A stretch of 64,000 nt of DNA from Pseudogemmobacter faecipullorum (GTDB lineage Bacteria; Pseudomonadota; Alphaproteobacteria; Rhodobacterales; Rhodobacteraceae). The notes beneath the pieces are model-generated. The model ran no database searches. It worked only from the letters and a program-made list of their open reading frames with translations, and was not told the origin of the DNA. The position numbers and the translations under genes are program-made. The DNA is taken from the NCBI RefSeq assembly GCF_020539525.1, contig NZ_JACDXX010000008.1, forward strand, positions 62,001-126,000, read 5' to 3'. Below, piece after piece: positions 26,953 through 35,847 of this stretch. The number at the start of each line of letters is the position of its first letter. Within the stretch, counting starts at the first letter, position 1.

Positions 26953-27558
26953 TCAATCGGGTTTATTAACCCAGATCACCACGGCCTCGGTCTCTCCCGG
27001 ATTGAAGAAGCGGTGACTGATGGTCGAGGGCAGCGCGAAACCATCGCCCTCCTGCAGCTGATAACAGGTATCCTCGACCTGCAGGGTGAACCGGCCCGAG
27101 ACGACATAGCCAAGCTCTTCACCGGAATGGGTATAGCAATCCTCACCCGAGGAGCCCCCGGGCGCAATCCGCACCACGAAGGATTTGATGCTCTCGATCA
27201 GCTCGGGCGAGGCGCGGTTTTTCACCACCCCGCCGGTATTGAGTACCTCGCTCTGCTCGGCCGCGCGCAGAACATAGGGATTGGCCCGCACCGCGCTGGC
27301 GAAACCCTTCGGATCAATCAGCTGCGCCGGGCTCATCGCCAGAACCTCGGCGATAATATAGAGGCTGCGCACCGTCGGCGAGACCAAACCGCGCTCGATC
27401 TGTGACAGCGCCCCGGTCGACATGCCGGATTTGCCTGAAATCTCGCCCAGCGTCAGCCCGAGTTCCTGGCGGCGCGCCCGGATCCGGCTGCCGATGTCAT
27501 CCTCAGCCAGGCCGTTCAGATCGGCCAGAGCCGAGCGCGAGTTACCGGATTTTATCAT
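26953..27558 (-). CDS. XRE-family regulator with C-terminal cupin domain
   Basis: A 201-residue repressor-type protein. Residues about 23-78 form an XRE helix-turn-helix ('RRQELGLTLGEISGKSGMSTGALSQIERGLVSPTVRSL' region). After a linker, residues about 125-198 are a cupin ('SGEELGYVVSGRFTLQVEDTCY', 'GDGFALPSTISHRFFNPG'). This architecture is that of PuuR-like regulators of polyamine and amino-acid catabolism. It is divergent from the amine-oxidase gene at 27673 (114 bp AT-rich gap) and is the likely regulator of it and of the ABC operon beyond. Confidence 0.88.
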   Translation of the reverse strand: MIKSGNSRSALADLNGLAEDDIGSRIRARRQELGLTLGEISGKSGMSTGALSQIERGLVSPTVRSLYIIAEVLAMSPAQLIDPKGFASAVRANPYVLRAAEQSEVLNTGGVVKNRASPELIESIKSFVVRIAPGGSSGEDCYTHSGEELGYVVSGRFTLQVEDTCYQLQEGDGFALPSTISHRFFNPGETEAVVIWVNKPD

Positions 27559-27672
27559 GCCTCATCCCTGCGTCAGCCCTGTGAGCCTGCTTCCAATATA
27601 TTTCATTATTATGCTAAACAATATAAAATTATTTAATAGTATGAAGACACACTCAGCAAGAGGTCACAGCAG

Positions 27673-28986
27673 ATGCCCGGCGCCCAGACAAAATACACAC
27701 CCTATTGGTGGGAGGCGGCGCCGCTGCAGTCTGAACCAGTCCGCGAGCTCACACCAGCCTGCGATATCGCAATTATCGGCGCAGGATATGCTGGTCTTTG
27801 CGCTGCGCTGCATCTGGCACGCGCCGGACGCACTGTCCAGGTGTTTGAACGCGAAAAAACCGGCTTTGGCGCCTCGAGCCGCAATGGGGGAATCACCTCC
27901 GGCAATCTGCGGCCCGGCGCGGCGGCACTGACCGCCAGCTATGGCGCCGAGCGCGCCGCCCGGATCACCGCCGAAGGCCATGAGGCTCGCCGCTATCTGC
28001 AGCATTTCATCAGCAGCGAGCAGCTTGACTGCGATTTCCAGCCGGTTGGCCGCTTCTACGGTGCCATGACCCGGGCCGAATATACCCTGCTGGCCCGCCA
28101 GGCCGATGAGCTGGCCCGCGAGACCGGCGTCACCTCTTTCGCCGTGCCGCGCACCGAGGTCAGCCAGCATATCAGCACCGATCTCTATATGGGGGGCTCG
28201 GTGCGGATGGATATCGGCGGGCTGCATCCGGCGAAATTCCAGGCCGCCCTGCTGCGCGCCGCCAGAGCTGCAGGCGTGGCGATTCACAGCGAATGCCGCG
28301 TCGAATCGGTCAGCGAGGGCACGCATAAACATAAAGTAAGCACGGAACGCGGAACAGTTTTCGCGCGCGAAGTCATCGTCTGCACCAATGGCTATACCGA
28401 TCACGCCGATCGCTGGCTGCGCCAGCGCCTCGTGCCGCTGCGCTCGCGCATCATTGCAACCGAAGTGCTGGGCAGCGAGCGGGTGAAGGCCCTTGTTCCG
28501 GGTCTGAAAATGCTCACCGACACCCGGGCGATGACCTATTATTTCCGCCCCAGCCCCGATGGCAGCCGCCTGCTGTTTGGCGGCCGCGACACCGGGCTTC
28601 TGGGCGATAACGAGGTGCCCACCCGCGCCAATAAGCGCGAATTGCTGCGGATTTTCCCCGAGCTGGAAGGGGTGCAGATCTCGCACAGCTGGAGCGGTTA
28701 TGTGGCGATGAACCGCAATATGCTGCCACGGATCTTCAACCGTGGTGCGATCCATTACGCCACCGGTTTTTGTGGATCCGGCGTGGTCTGGGCGCCCTGG
28801 CTGGGACTTAAAATTGCCGAAAAGCTGCTCGGCAGCGCCGCCAGACCCAGCGCTTTCGACTTTTCACCGCCGGGTCTGGTCCCAACCTTCCGCGGCAAGG
28901 CCTGGTTCATGCCGGCCGTTTTCGCAAATCTCGGCCTCCAGGACAGGCGCGCCCTCGCCCGGAACCAGCGGGAAAGGTCGGCCTGA
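27673..28986 (+). CDS. FAD-dependent amine/amino-acid oxidoreductase (PuuB/DadA-like)
   Basis: DAO-family flavoprotein of 437 residues. The dinucleotide-binding 'DIAIIGAGYAGLCAALHLARAG' begins near residue 31, followed by 'GFGASSRNGG', the FAD-contacting motif of gamma-glutamylputrescine oxidase and related amine oxidases. The N-terminal 'TPYWWEAAP' is also typical of that group. The C-terminal 'ATGFCGSGVVWAPWLGLKIAEKLLG' closes the FAD site. There is no signal peptide. It sits next to a PuuR-like regulator and upstream of an amino-acid-type ABC importer, so it probably oxidatively deaminates the imported amine or amino acid. The exact substrate is unknown. Confidence 0.85.
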   Translation: MPGAQTKYTPYWWEAAPLQSEPVRELTPACDIAIIGAGYAGLCAALHLARAGRTVQVFEREKTGFGASSRNGGITSGNLRPGAAALTASYGAERAARITAEGHEARRYLQHFISSEQLDCDFQPVGRFYGAMTRAEYTLLARQADELARETGVTSFAVPRTEVSQHISTDLYMGGSVRMDIGGLHPAKFQAALLRAARAAGVAIHSECRVESVSEGTHKHKVSTERGTVFAREVIVCTNGYTDHADRWLRQRLVPLRSRIIATEVLGSERVKALVPGLKMLTDTRAMTYYFRPSPDGSRLLFGGRDTGLLGDNEVPTRANKRELLRIFPELEGVQISHSWSGYVAMNRNMLPRIFNRGAIHYATGFCGSGVVWAPWLGLKIAEKLLGSAARPSAFDFSPPGLVPTFRGKAWFMPAVFANLGLQDRRALARNQRERSA

Positions 28987-29025
28987 GCCGGGTTCAGCGC
29001 TGTAACCCCGGGTCTGGCGCTGACG

Positions 29026-29102
29026 AATTGCGCAATTTTCGCAAAATTTTGCAGAATAATGAAACATCAAAGTGAAATTTATTGCCATTAAAATTCACTT
29101 TG
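29026..29102. promoter_or_regulatory. Three palindromes upstream of amino-acid ABC operon
   Basis: An unusually AT-rich island holds AATTGCGCAATT (29026-29037, perfect), GCAAAATTTTGC (29041-29052, perfect) and a larger inverted repeat with arms CAAAGTGAA (29068-29076) and TTCACTTTG (29094-29102). The last ends about 70 bp before the binding-protein ATG, and a TATAAG box follows at 29115-29120. The arrangement suggests stacked operator sites over the promoter; the XRE-cupin protein is one candidate binder. Confidence 0.5.
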
Positions 29103-29170
29103 TTAAAATGCACCTATAAGAGGTACGCTTTCCTGCTGCCTCACCTGATAAGCATATGAAGGGGAGTTCT

Positions 29171-29920
29171 ATGCGTCTCAACAGGATTTGCAGCGTTGCG
29201 CTGGCGGCTTTGATGGCTCTGAGCGGCGCCGCAGTGGCGCAGCAGCAGGTCACCATCGGCTCGTCGCCCACCGGCCTGCCTTTCACCTTCGTCAACACCG
29301 AAACCAATGAAATGGACGGCGTGCTGATCGATGTGATGAAAGCAATCGAAGCCGATACCGGCCTGACCCCGGTCTTCGTGCCGACCCAGTTCTCGGCGCT
29401 TGTGCCCTCGCTGACCTCGGGTAAAATTGACCTGATCGTCTCGGCGATGTTCATCACCGAAGAGCGCGCCAAGGTCGTGGATTTCTCGGACCCGATCTAT
29501 GGCTATGGCGAAGGCGCCTTTGTCGCGATCGACGATGAGAATTCCTACACCAAATGGGAAGATTTCGCCGGGAAGACCATCGGCGTGCAGCAGGGCACGA
29601 CCTTCGTCGAGCTGTTCCAGAAAAGCGGCATTTTCGCCGATGTCAAAATCTATAAAGGCATCCCCGATATCATCGCCGATGTGAATGCCGGCCGGATCGA
29701 TGCCGGTCTCGCCGATGGCCCGATGGCAGCCTATTACATCGGCCAGGGCCGCTTCCCCAAAGTCAAAATGGCGGAAGATTATGTGGCTTCGGCTGCCGGT
29801 GAGTTCGGCGTGGCGCTGCGTCAGGGCGATGAGCGCCGCGAGACCATCAATAAGGCCATCGCGCGCATCAAAGAAGATGGCACGCTCGCCGAGATTCTGG
29901 CGAAATACGGCCTGAAATAA
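29171..29920 (+). CDS. Amino-acid-type ABC transporter, binding protein
   Basis: Family 3 solute-binding protein, 249 residues, signal peptide cleaved near 'AVAQQQ'. Markers: 'GLPFTFVNTETNEMDGVLIDV', 'IDLIVSAMFITEERAKVVDFSDPI' (ligand Arg), 'GVQQGTTFVELF', 'DAGLADGP'. ATG 29171 was preferred over the ATG five codons upstream because GGGGAG lies 5 nt before it. It heads a three-gene importer with a single permease and an ATPase. A short GC hairpin follows its stop codon. Confidence 0.9.
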   Translation: MRLNRICSVALAALMALSGAAVAQQQVTIGSSPTGLPFTFVNTETNEMDGVLIDVMKAIEADTGLTPVFVPTQFSALVPSLTSGKIDLIVSAMFITEERAKVVDFSDPIYGYGEGAFVAIDDENSYTKWEDFAGKTIGVQQGTTFVELFQKSGIFADVKIYKGIPDIIADVNAGRIDAGLADGPMAAYYIGQGRFPKVKMAEDYVASAAGEFGVALRQGDERRETINKAIARIKEDGTLAEILAKYGLK

Positions 29921-29934
29921 TCCAGGGCCCGGAA

Positions 29935-29954
29935 GGGCCGCCCCGGCGCGGCCC
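29935..29954 (+). promoter_or_regulatory. Intercistronic hairpin after binding-protein gene
   Basis: Stem GGGCCG / CGGCCC with an 8-nt GC-rich loop, 15 nt after the stop of the binding-protein gene and 73 nt before the permease. No T-run. Same placement as the hairpin after the sugar-binding-protein gene at 2057. Confidence 0.4.
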
Positions 29955-30026
29955 CTCCCTCCTCCGGACCTCCGGCTTCCTGTGCCCGGGGTCCGCTTTG
30001 CCCCTGCCCCAACCTGAGACCTGCTT

Positions 30027-30689
30027 ATGCAAAACTTTCTTCTGGACGCCCGCGAGTTCTTTCCGGTTCTTCTTCAGGGTGTGAAATTTACCCTTCTTGT
30101 CACTCTGGGCGCCCTGATCCTGTCGACCGCGCTCGGCCTTGTCTGGGCCCTGATGCGGGTTTCGGGTATCGGCTGGCTCGCAAGGCTTTCTGCCTGCATT
30201 GTCAACGTGATCCGCGGCATTCCGATCCTCGTTCAACTCTTCTATATCTATTTCGTTCTGCCCGAATTCGGCATTGCCCTCTCAGCGCTCCAGGCGGGTA
30301 TCATCGGCCTTGGCATCGCTTATTCCGCCTATCAGGCCGAGAATTTCCGCGCCGGGATTGAGGCCATCGACAATGGCCAGACCGAGGCCGCGCAATCGAT
30401 CGGCATGGGCTGGTTCCAGACCATGCGCCGGGTCATCCTGCCCCAGGCCGTGCGGGTCATCCTGCCGCCCTATGGCAATATCGTGGTCATGTTGCTGAAA
30501 GACAGCTCGCAGGCTTCGGCGATCACCGTCGCGGAACTGACCATGCAGGGCCAGCTGCTCGCAGCATCCACCTTCAAGAATATGAGCGTCTACAGCCTCG
30601 TCGCGATCTTCTATCTCTGCCTCAGCATTCCGCTGATGCTGTTGGTCTCGCGGCTTGAGAAGCGCTTTGGCAAGAACAAGGGGCACTGA
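30027..30689 (+). CDS. Amino-acid-type ABC transporter permease
   Basis: Permease of 220 residues with about five spans, His/Glu/Gln/Arg/opine type. '[23 protein letters not shown]' is the N-terminal signature, and the EAA loop reads '[24 protein letters not shown]'. As the only permease in the operon it probably works as a homodimer. It ends 2 bp before the ATPase start. Confidence 0.9.
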   Translation: MQNFLLDAREFFPVLLQGVKFTLLVTLGALILSTALGLVWALMRVSGIGWLARLSACIVNVIRGIPILVQLFYIYFVLPEFGIALSALQAGIIGLGIAYSAYQAENFRAGIEAIDNGQTEAAQSIGMGWFQTMRRVILPQAVRVILPPYGNIVVMLLKDSSQASAITVAELTMQGQLLAASTFKNMSVYSLVAIFYLCLSIPLMLLVSRLEKRFGKNKGH

Positions 30690-30691
30690 CC

Positions 30692-31426
30692 ATGGCGATG
30701 ATTCAGCTCAATAATGTCACCAAATCCTTCGGGGCGCTGCAGGTGCTCAAAGGCATCACCGGCGAAGTGCAGAAGGGTGAGGTGGTCTGCCTGATCGGCC
30801 CCTCGGGTTCGGGAAAATCGACAATCCTGCGCTGCCTGAACGGGCTGGAGGTCTATCAGGGCGGCCAGATCCATATCAATGGCGAGCTGGTGGATGCCAC
30901 GAAACCTGCGATCCGGCAGATCCGGACCCGGATGGCAATGGTGTTTCAGCGCTTCAACCTGTTCCCGCATCGCACCGCGCTTGAGAATGTCATCGAAGGT
31001 CCGGTGCATGTGAAGGGCGAGAACCCGAAAGAAGCCCGCGAATATGGCGCGCATCTGCTGGAGCGGGTCGGTCTTGGCGCGCGCAAGGACTACTTCCCGG
31101 GTCAGCTGTCCGGCGGGCAGATGCAGCGGGTCGCCATTGCCCGCGCGCTGGCGATGCGACCCGAGGCCATCCTGTTCGACGAGCCGACCTCGGCGCTCGA
31201 TCCGGAGCTGGTCGGGGATGTGCTCGATGTGATGCGCTCGCTGGCGGAAGAGGGCATGACCATGCTGGTCGTCACCCATGAGATGGGCTTTGCCCGCGAT
31301 GTGGCCGACCGGGTGCTGTTCCTCGACGGCGGTGTGATCGTTGAGCAGGGCAAGGCCGATGCCGTGCTCGGCGCGCCCCAGCATCCGCGCACGCAGGACT
31401 TCCTGCGCCGTGTTCTCAATCACTGA
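30692..31426 (+). CDS. Amino-acid-type ABC transporter ATPase
   Basis: ABC ATPase of 244 residues in the GlnQ/HisP branch. Walker A '[18 protein letters not shown]', Q-loop '[18 protein letters not shown]', signature '[17 protein letters not shown]', Walker B '[13 protein letters not shown]', switch '[15 protein letters not shown]'. All catalytic residues are present. It closes the importer operon; a strong terminator follows at 31457. Confidence 0.93.
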   Translation: MAMIQLNNVTKSFGALQVLKGITGEVQKGEVVCLIGPSGSGKSTILRCLNGLEVYQGGQIHINGELVDATKPAIRQIRTRMAMVFQRFNLFPHRTALENVIEGPVHVKGENPKEAREYGAHLLERVGLGARKDYFPGQLSGGQMQRVAIARALAMRPEAILFDEPTSALDPELVGDVLDVMRSLAEEGMTMLVVTHEMGFARDVADRVLFLDGGVIVEQGKADAVLGAPQHPRTQDFLRRVLNH

Positions 31427-31456
31427 GCCGGTCCAGAGCCGGCGTGAGGTTTCAGC

Positions 31457-31491
31457 ACGGAGCGGGTCAGATCGGCGCGCTCCGTTTTTTT
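31457..31491 (+). terminator. Intrinsic terminator after ABC operon
   Basis: Perfect 8-bp stem ACGGAGCG / CGCTCCGT (31457-31464 and 31478-31485) followed by six Ts. A textbook rho-independent terminator, 30 nt after the ATPase stop and 30 nt before the next gene. Confidence 0.9.
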
Positions 31492-31521
31492 AAGCCTGAT
31501 TTATCGACGAGGGAGAGGCAG

Positions 31522-32451
31522 ATGGCCTTTTACTGCAATACCGACGCAAGACGCAGCGCCATTATCCGCGACGCCTTTGCCAGGGCCCGCCCTGATATCG
31601 AGGTTCTGACCGGAGAGCTCGACGCAGCCCAGGCGGCACGGGTGCAGTATATGTTCTGCTGGAAGCCCCCGGCCGATACTGCCACCCGGTTTCCCGCCCT
31701 TGAGGTGATTTTCTCCTCGGGTGCGGGGGTTGAGCAGTTTCTCGGCCTCGACCTCCCCCCGGCGCTGCGGATCATCCGCATGACCGAACCCGGCCTTGTG
31801 CGGATGATGCAGGAATATGTGGTGATGGCGGTGCTGTCGCTGTTTCGCAATCTGCCCGCCTATCTTGCCCAGGCCCGCGAGGGCATATGGAACGAGCTGC
31901 CCTATAGCGCGCCCTCCTCCTGCCAGGTCGGGGTTATGGGCCTCGGCCAGCTCGGCACCGGGGTGATCGGGGCGCTGCGCCCCTTTGGTTTTGGCCTTCA
32001 GGCCTGGGCCCGCAGCCCGCGTGATATTGAGGGGATCCGCTGTCACCACGGCGCAGAGGGTCTGCAGGACTTCCTCGCCACGACCAGTATTCTGATCTGC
32101 CTGCTGCCCCTGACCGATGAGACCGAAGGCATGATCAACGCCGCCTTCCTGGCCCGGCTGCCGCGCGGCGCCAGCCTCGTTCTGGTGGGGCGCGGCGGGC
32201 ATACCAGGCAGGAGGATCTGCTGGAGGCACTCGACAGCGGTCAGATCGGATCGGTCTTCATGGATGTGACCTCGCCCGAACCGCTTCCCGCCGATCACCC
32301 GCTCTGGCACCATCCGAAAGTGATCCTGACCCCGCATGTCGCCTGTGTGACCGATGCCCAGGGCGCGGCGGAAGTGCTGCTGGAAAACCTGGAGCTTCTG
32401 GCTGCGGGCGGGCAACCGGCCGGTGAGGTGGACCGCCAGCGCGGATATTGA
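31522..32451 (+). CDS. D-2-hydroxyacid dehydrogenase, GhrA-like glyoxylate/hydroxypyruvate reductase
   Basis: NAD(P)-dependent 2-hydroxyacid dehydrogenase of 309 residues. The Rossmann motif is 'VGVMGLGQLGTGVIGALRPFGF'. The catalytic region follows GhrA closely: 'LVGRGGHTRQEDLLEALDSGQIG' (Arg), 'DVTSPEPLPADHPLWHHPKVILTPH' split over the Glu and His active-site residues. The ATG at 31522 has GGGAGAGG 4 nt upstream; the frame extends 26 codons further but across the terminator. It probably reduces glyoxylate, hydroxypyruvate or another 2-oxoacid, perhaps one produced by the upstream amine oxidase pathway. Confidence 0.87.
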   Translation: MAFYCNTDARRSAIIRDAFARARPDIEVLTGELDAAQAARVQYMFCWKPPADTATRFPALEVIFSSGAGVEQFLGLDLPPALRIIRMTEPGLVRMMQEYVVMAVLSLFRNLPAYLAQAREGIWNELPYSAPSSCQVGVMGLGQLGTGVIGALRPFGFGLQAWARSPRDIEGIRCHHGAEGLQDFLATTSILICLLPLTDETEGMINAAFLARLPRGASLVLVGRGGHTRQEDLLEALDSGQIGSVFMDVTSPEPLPADHPLWHHPKVILTPHVACVTDAQGAAEVLLENLELLAAGGQPAGEVDRQRGY

Positions 32452-32628
32452 TCCCGGCAGACCGGGGTGCGGGCTGGGGTTTCCATTGCCCCGCACTCCC
32501 GGGCGGTGCCCCATAGTGACCTGGCATCACAGGCTCACGACGGGGCTGGAAGGCCGGTTTCCTGCCGCTGCGGCAACCATTTCGCCCTGGCGGCGTTTTC
32601 CCCTCGCCCTTCGCAAAGGAAATCAGCC

Positions 32629-32805
32629 ATGCCATGCAAAGCTCCTCTTTCCTGCCTCGCGCTCGCGCTGCTCCTCGCGGCCTGCGGACCGAATACCGCC
32701 ACCCGGGCGACAACCGGAGCAGCTACCGGAGCCGTGGTGGCCGGCCCGGTCGGGGCCGTGGCGGGGGCCGCGCTCGGCGGATCCGGCGTTATCCGGGTGA
32801 AATGA
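32629..32805 (+). CDS. Small glycine-zipper lipoprotein
   Basis: A 58-residue peptide with a lipoprotein signal ('SCLALALLLAACGP', lipobox LAAC, Cys about 19). The short mature part is rich in Gly, Ala and Thr and holds a glycine-zipper pattern ('GAATGAVVAGPVGAVAGAALGG') of the kind found in YMGG/OsmB-like outer-membrane lipoproteins. The ATG has AAAGGA 8 nt upstream. It stands alone between the dehydrogenase and the kinase genes. Function unknown; perhaps envelope stress. Confidence 0.75.
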   Translation: MPCKAPLSCLALALLLAACGPNTATRATTGAATGAVVAGPVGAVAGAALGGSGVIRVK

Positions 32806-33022
32806 CGGACCAGGCCAGGGCAGGGCAGGTGTCATATCTGCCCCTCGCCCGGTCCGGCTGATCAGGTGCAGGTATCCGGGGTCGCACGGTTTTCTTTCAG
32901 CCCCGGCCGCATCCGGTCAAACATCGCTTGACCACCCCCATGCCTGTGCCGCTCATGCGCCTGAGCAGAAATGAAACCTCTGCAAGATCAGGGCAGAGAC
33001 TGCGGGAAAGAGAGAGCGGGTT

Positions 33023-34054
33023 TTGGCTGGCCTTTATGATGATGCCCATGTGACACGGCTGACCCTCGCGGTCAGACAGCTTCTGCCGCAATGGGGCCTC
33101 TCGCCGCAAACCGCTCTGCATCTGCTCGCTTTGTCCGAAAACGCCACTTTTCTTGCCTCTGATCCGGACGTGCCCCGGCAGATTGTGATCCGGGTGCATC
33201 GTCCGGGCTATCACAGCCTTGCCGAAATCTGCTCGGAGCTGGACTGGATCGCGGCGCTGAAACAGGACAGCAGACTGATCCTTCCCGCCACTATTGCCGC
33301 CCTTTCGGGCGAGCGGGTGATCAGTTTTGAGGATCAGGGACAATCCCGTTATGTCGTCGCCTCCGAATTTCTCGAAGGGGTCGAACCCGGCCCGGGAACC
33401 GCGCTTATCCCCGGCTTTCGTCTGCTGGGGGCAATCTCGGCCCGCCTGCATCAGCATGCCCGCACCTGGCAGCGCCCGGCGGGATTTACCCGCAAAGCCT
33501 GGGATTATGCCGGGGCCTTCGGCGAAAATCCGGTCTGGGGCCGCTGGCAGGATGCGCTGGATCTGACGCCCGAGGGCAGGGAAATTCTGAGCGAGGCCCA
33601 GGAATGCCTGGGGCAGCGGCTGGCGGCCTATGGTCAGGATCCGGCGCGTTACGGTGTGATCCATTCCGATCTGCGACTCGCCAATCTGCTGCTGCGCGGA
33701 GAAGAGATTGCCGTCATCGATTTCGATGATTCCGGTTTTTCCTGGTTCGTCTATGACCTCGCCTCGGCGCTGACTTTTTGCGAAACCGAGCCGGAAGTAC
33801 CGCAGATGATACAATCCTGGATTGAAGGCTACTGCGAGGTTCACCCGCTGTCAGGGGAGGATATCGCGATGATCCCGAGCTTCCTGATGTACCGGCGTTT
33901 TACCATTTCGGCCTGGATTTCCACCCATGCCGAAACCGCAACAGCCCGTGCGGCGGGGCTGGGGCAATACACGCGCGAGACCGTGGAATTCGCCCGGCGC
34001 TATCTCAGCTGCGAGGCCTCTCCGGAGCGGAATATCTATGCACTCTGGGGTTGA
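33023..34054 (+). CDS. APH-family small-molecule kinase (phosphotransferase enzyme family)
   Basis: A 343-residue protein with the aminoglycoside-phosphotransferase/choline-kinase fold. Visible parts: nucleotide-site lysine region 'IVIRVHRPGYHS', Brenner motif 'GVIHSDLRLANLLL' (catalytic Asp, with Asn 5 later) and the Mg-binding 'IAVIDFDDSGFSWFVYDLA'. Relatives include SrkA, homoserine kinase II and hydroxylysine kinase. The length matches SrkA-like enzymes. The TTG at 33023 is the best start available; no ATG or GTG fits nearby. Given the amine-oxidising neighbours it may phosphorylate an amino alcohol or hydroxy-amino acid; that is a guess. Confidence 0.82.
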   Translation: MAGLYDDAHVTRLTLAVRQLLPQWGLSPQTALHLLALSENATFLASDPDVPRQIVIRVHRPGYHSLAEICSELDWIAALKQDSRLILPATIAALSGERVISFEDQGQSRYVVASEFLEGVEPGPGTALIPGFRLLGAISARLHQHARTWQRPAGFTRKAWDYAGAFGENPVWGRWQDALDLTPEGREILSEAQECLGQRLAAYGQDPARYGVIHSDLRLANLLLRGEEIAVIDFDDSGFSWFVYDLASALTFCETEPEVPQMIQSWIEGYCEVHPLSGEDIAMIPSFLMYRRFTISAWISTHAETATARAAGLGQYTRETVEFARRYLSCEASPERNIYALWG

Positions 34055-34192
34055 ATCGCGTGATCGCACCTCCCTCGCCCTCGCCTTCCTCCCCCTCACT
34101 GCGGTCTGGTTCCCAAAATTCTGCCTACCATGTTTCTGCCGGAACCGATAATAGAGCTCCTCGTTAACCCGCCAAGAGGGCGTAAGTTACGA

Positions 34193-34207
34193 CCTGCCAG
34201 TGGCAGG
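34193..34207. promoter_or_regulatory. Palindrome upstream of amine-oxidase operon
   Basis: CCTGCCAGTGGCAGG, perfect 7-bp arms around a single G, 28 nt before the amine-oxidase ATG. It could be an operator or a 5'-leader stem-loop close to the ribosome site. No candidate regulator gene adjoins it. Confidence 0.4.
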
Positions 34208-34235
34208 AAAGTATACCCACTGAGGAGTACAGGAA

Positions 34236-35822
34236 ATGGAGTCAGTTCCGAACGGAATGACACGGCGAAATCTGCTGGCGATGGTCGGTGCAGCGGCAGG
34301 GGCAAGCGCAATGTATGCGGCGATGACCAGCCTCGGCCATGCGCGCCCCTCGAATTATCAGGGCCCGCTGAAGCTGGAAGGCGACCCCAAAGGCGCATCC
34401 GTCCTGGTTCTGGGTGCCGGTCTGGCCGGAATGACCGCAGCCTTTGAGCTGCGCAATGCCGGCTATAACGTCAAGGTTCTGGAATATCGCGAGAAGGCCG
34501 GCGGACGCTGCTGGACCCTGCGCGGTGGCGATGTCTACACCGAACTGGGCGGCCATACCCAGGAAATCAAATTTGCCGAGGGCAATTACATCAACCCCGG
34601 CCCCTGGCGCATTCCGTCGGACCACTTCGCGATCCTCGACTACTGCCGCAAGTTCGGCGTGGCGCTCGAGCCCTTCGTGCAGGTGAACTACAACGCTTAT
34701 GTGCACAATTCCCAGGCCTTCGGCGGCAAGCCGCAGCGCTTTAAAGAGATCCAGTCCGACTACCGCGGTCAGATCGCCGAACTGCTGGCCAAAGCCGTGC
34801 AGCAGGAAAAGCTCGACGATCTGGTGACCGATGAGGATGCCGCGCTGCTGGTCGAAAGCCTCAAGCGCTATGGAGTGCTGAACGACGATCTCGAATATGT
34901 GAAATCCGATGCCGTCTCGATCTATCGCGGCTGGAAAACCGATCCGGGTGGCGGCGAAGGTGCCGAGCCGGAAGCGTCGGACATCATTTCTTTGTCCGAC
35001 ATCCTCAAGGGCCGTCTCTGGAACGACCTGATCACCGGCGAGTCGATCGACCACCAGTCGGCAATCTTCCAGCCCGTTGGCGGCATGGATATGATCGCCC
35101 AGGCTTTCGAGCGCGAAGTGAAAGATCTCATCACCTATAATGCGAAAGTCATTCGCATTGAGGGCGGTGAATCCGGCGTCAGCGCCACCTGGGTCGATTC
35201 CGCTAAGGGCGGCGAAGAGCATACGGTCAGCGCTGACTATTGCATCTGCACCATTCCCTTCTCGGTCCTGAGCCAGATCGAGCATAATTTCGGCTCGGAC
35301 ATGACCGAAGCGATTGAGAGCGTGCCCTATGCTTCCTCGATCAAGGTTGCGCTCGAGTTCAAGCGCCGCTTCTGGGAACAGGATGAGCATATCTATGGCG
35401 GTATCAGCTATACCGACCTGCCGATCACGCTGATCTCCTATCCTTCGACCCGCTTCCTCAGCGAAGGTCCCGGCGTGCTGCTGGCGGCCTATTCCTGGGG
35501 CGCTGCCTCCTATCAGTTCAACGCGGTTGAACATGAAGAGCGTGTCGAACTGGCGCTGAAATACGGCGAGCAGATCCACCCGCAGTATCGCGAAGAATTC
35601 ACCACCGGCGTCTCGGTTGCATGGCACCGCGTGCCGTGGACCCTGGGCTGCTATGGCGAATGGCGCGATCAGGCGACGCATTATCCGCTGGCCCTGAAGA
35701 TGGACCAGCGCACCCTGATGGCCGGGGAACATATGTCTTATCTGCCGGCCTGGCAGGAGGGCGCAATCCTCTCGGCTCTCAACGCGATTGAGCGCCTGCA
35801 CAAGGTGGTGACCGGCGCCTGA
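34236..35822 (+). CDS. Tat-exported flavin amine oxidase/dehydrogenase
   Basis: Flavin monoamine-oxidase family protein, 528 residues. The N-terminus has a twin-arginine signal (R10-R11 in 'TRRNLLAMVGAAAGASA', cleavage near 'GHARP'), so it folds with FAD before export. FAD motif 'VLVLGAGLAGMTAAFELRNAG' has G60-x-G62-xx-G65; 'GGRCWTLRGG' (89-98) is the second GG motif; the C-terminal 'YLPAWQEGAILSALNAIERLH' closes the FAD site. It is followed 25 bp later by a cytochrome c and then an exported RidA. This suggests it passes electrons to the cytochrome rather than O2, as shown for nicotine oxidoreductase NicA2, and yields an imine. Substrate unknown. Confidence 0.88.
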   Translation: MESVPNGMTRRNLLAMVGAAAGASAMYAAMTSLGHARPSNYQGPLKLEGDPKGASVLVLGAGLAGMTAAFELRNAGYNVKVLEYREKAGGRCWTLRGGDVYTELGGHTQEIKFAEGNYINPGPWRIPSDHFAILDYCRKFGVALEPFVQVNYNAYVHNSQAFGGKPQRFKEIQSDYRGQIAELLAKAVQQEKLDDLVTDEDAALLVESLKRYGVLNDDLEYVKSDAVSIYRGWKTDPGGGEGAEPEASDIISLSDILKGRLWNDLITGESIDHQSAIFQPVGGMDMIAQAFEREVKDLITYNAKVIRIEGGESGVSATWVDSAKGGEEHTVSADYCICTIPFSVLSQIEHNFGSDMTEAIESVPYASSIKVALEFKRRFWEQDEHIYGGISYTDLPITLISYPSTRFLSEGPGVLLAAYSWGAASYQFNAVEHEERVELALKYGEQIHPQYREEFTTGVSVAWHRVPWTLGCYGEWRDQATHYPLALKMDQRTLMAGEHMSYLPAWQEGAILSALNAIERLHKVVTGA

Positions 35823-35847
35823 GGCGAGGTCAGAAAAGGATATGATC

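Noticed and set aside
26662-27405. Plus-strand open frame over the XRE-cupin gene
   Set aside because: Opposes a clear regulator gene; no ribosome site; composition typical of a shadow frame.
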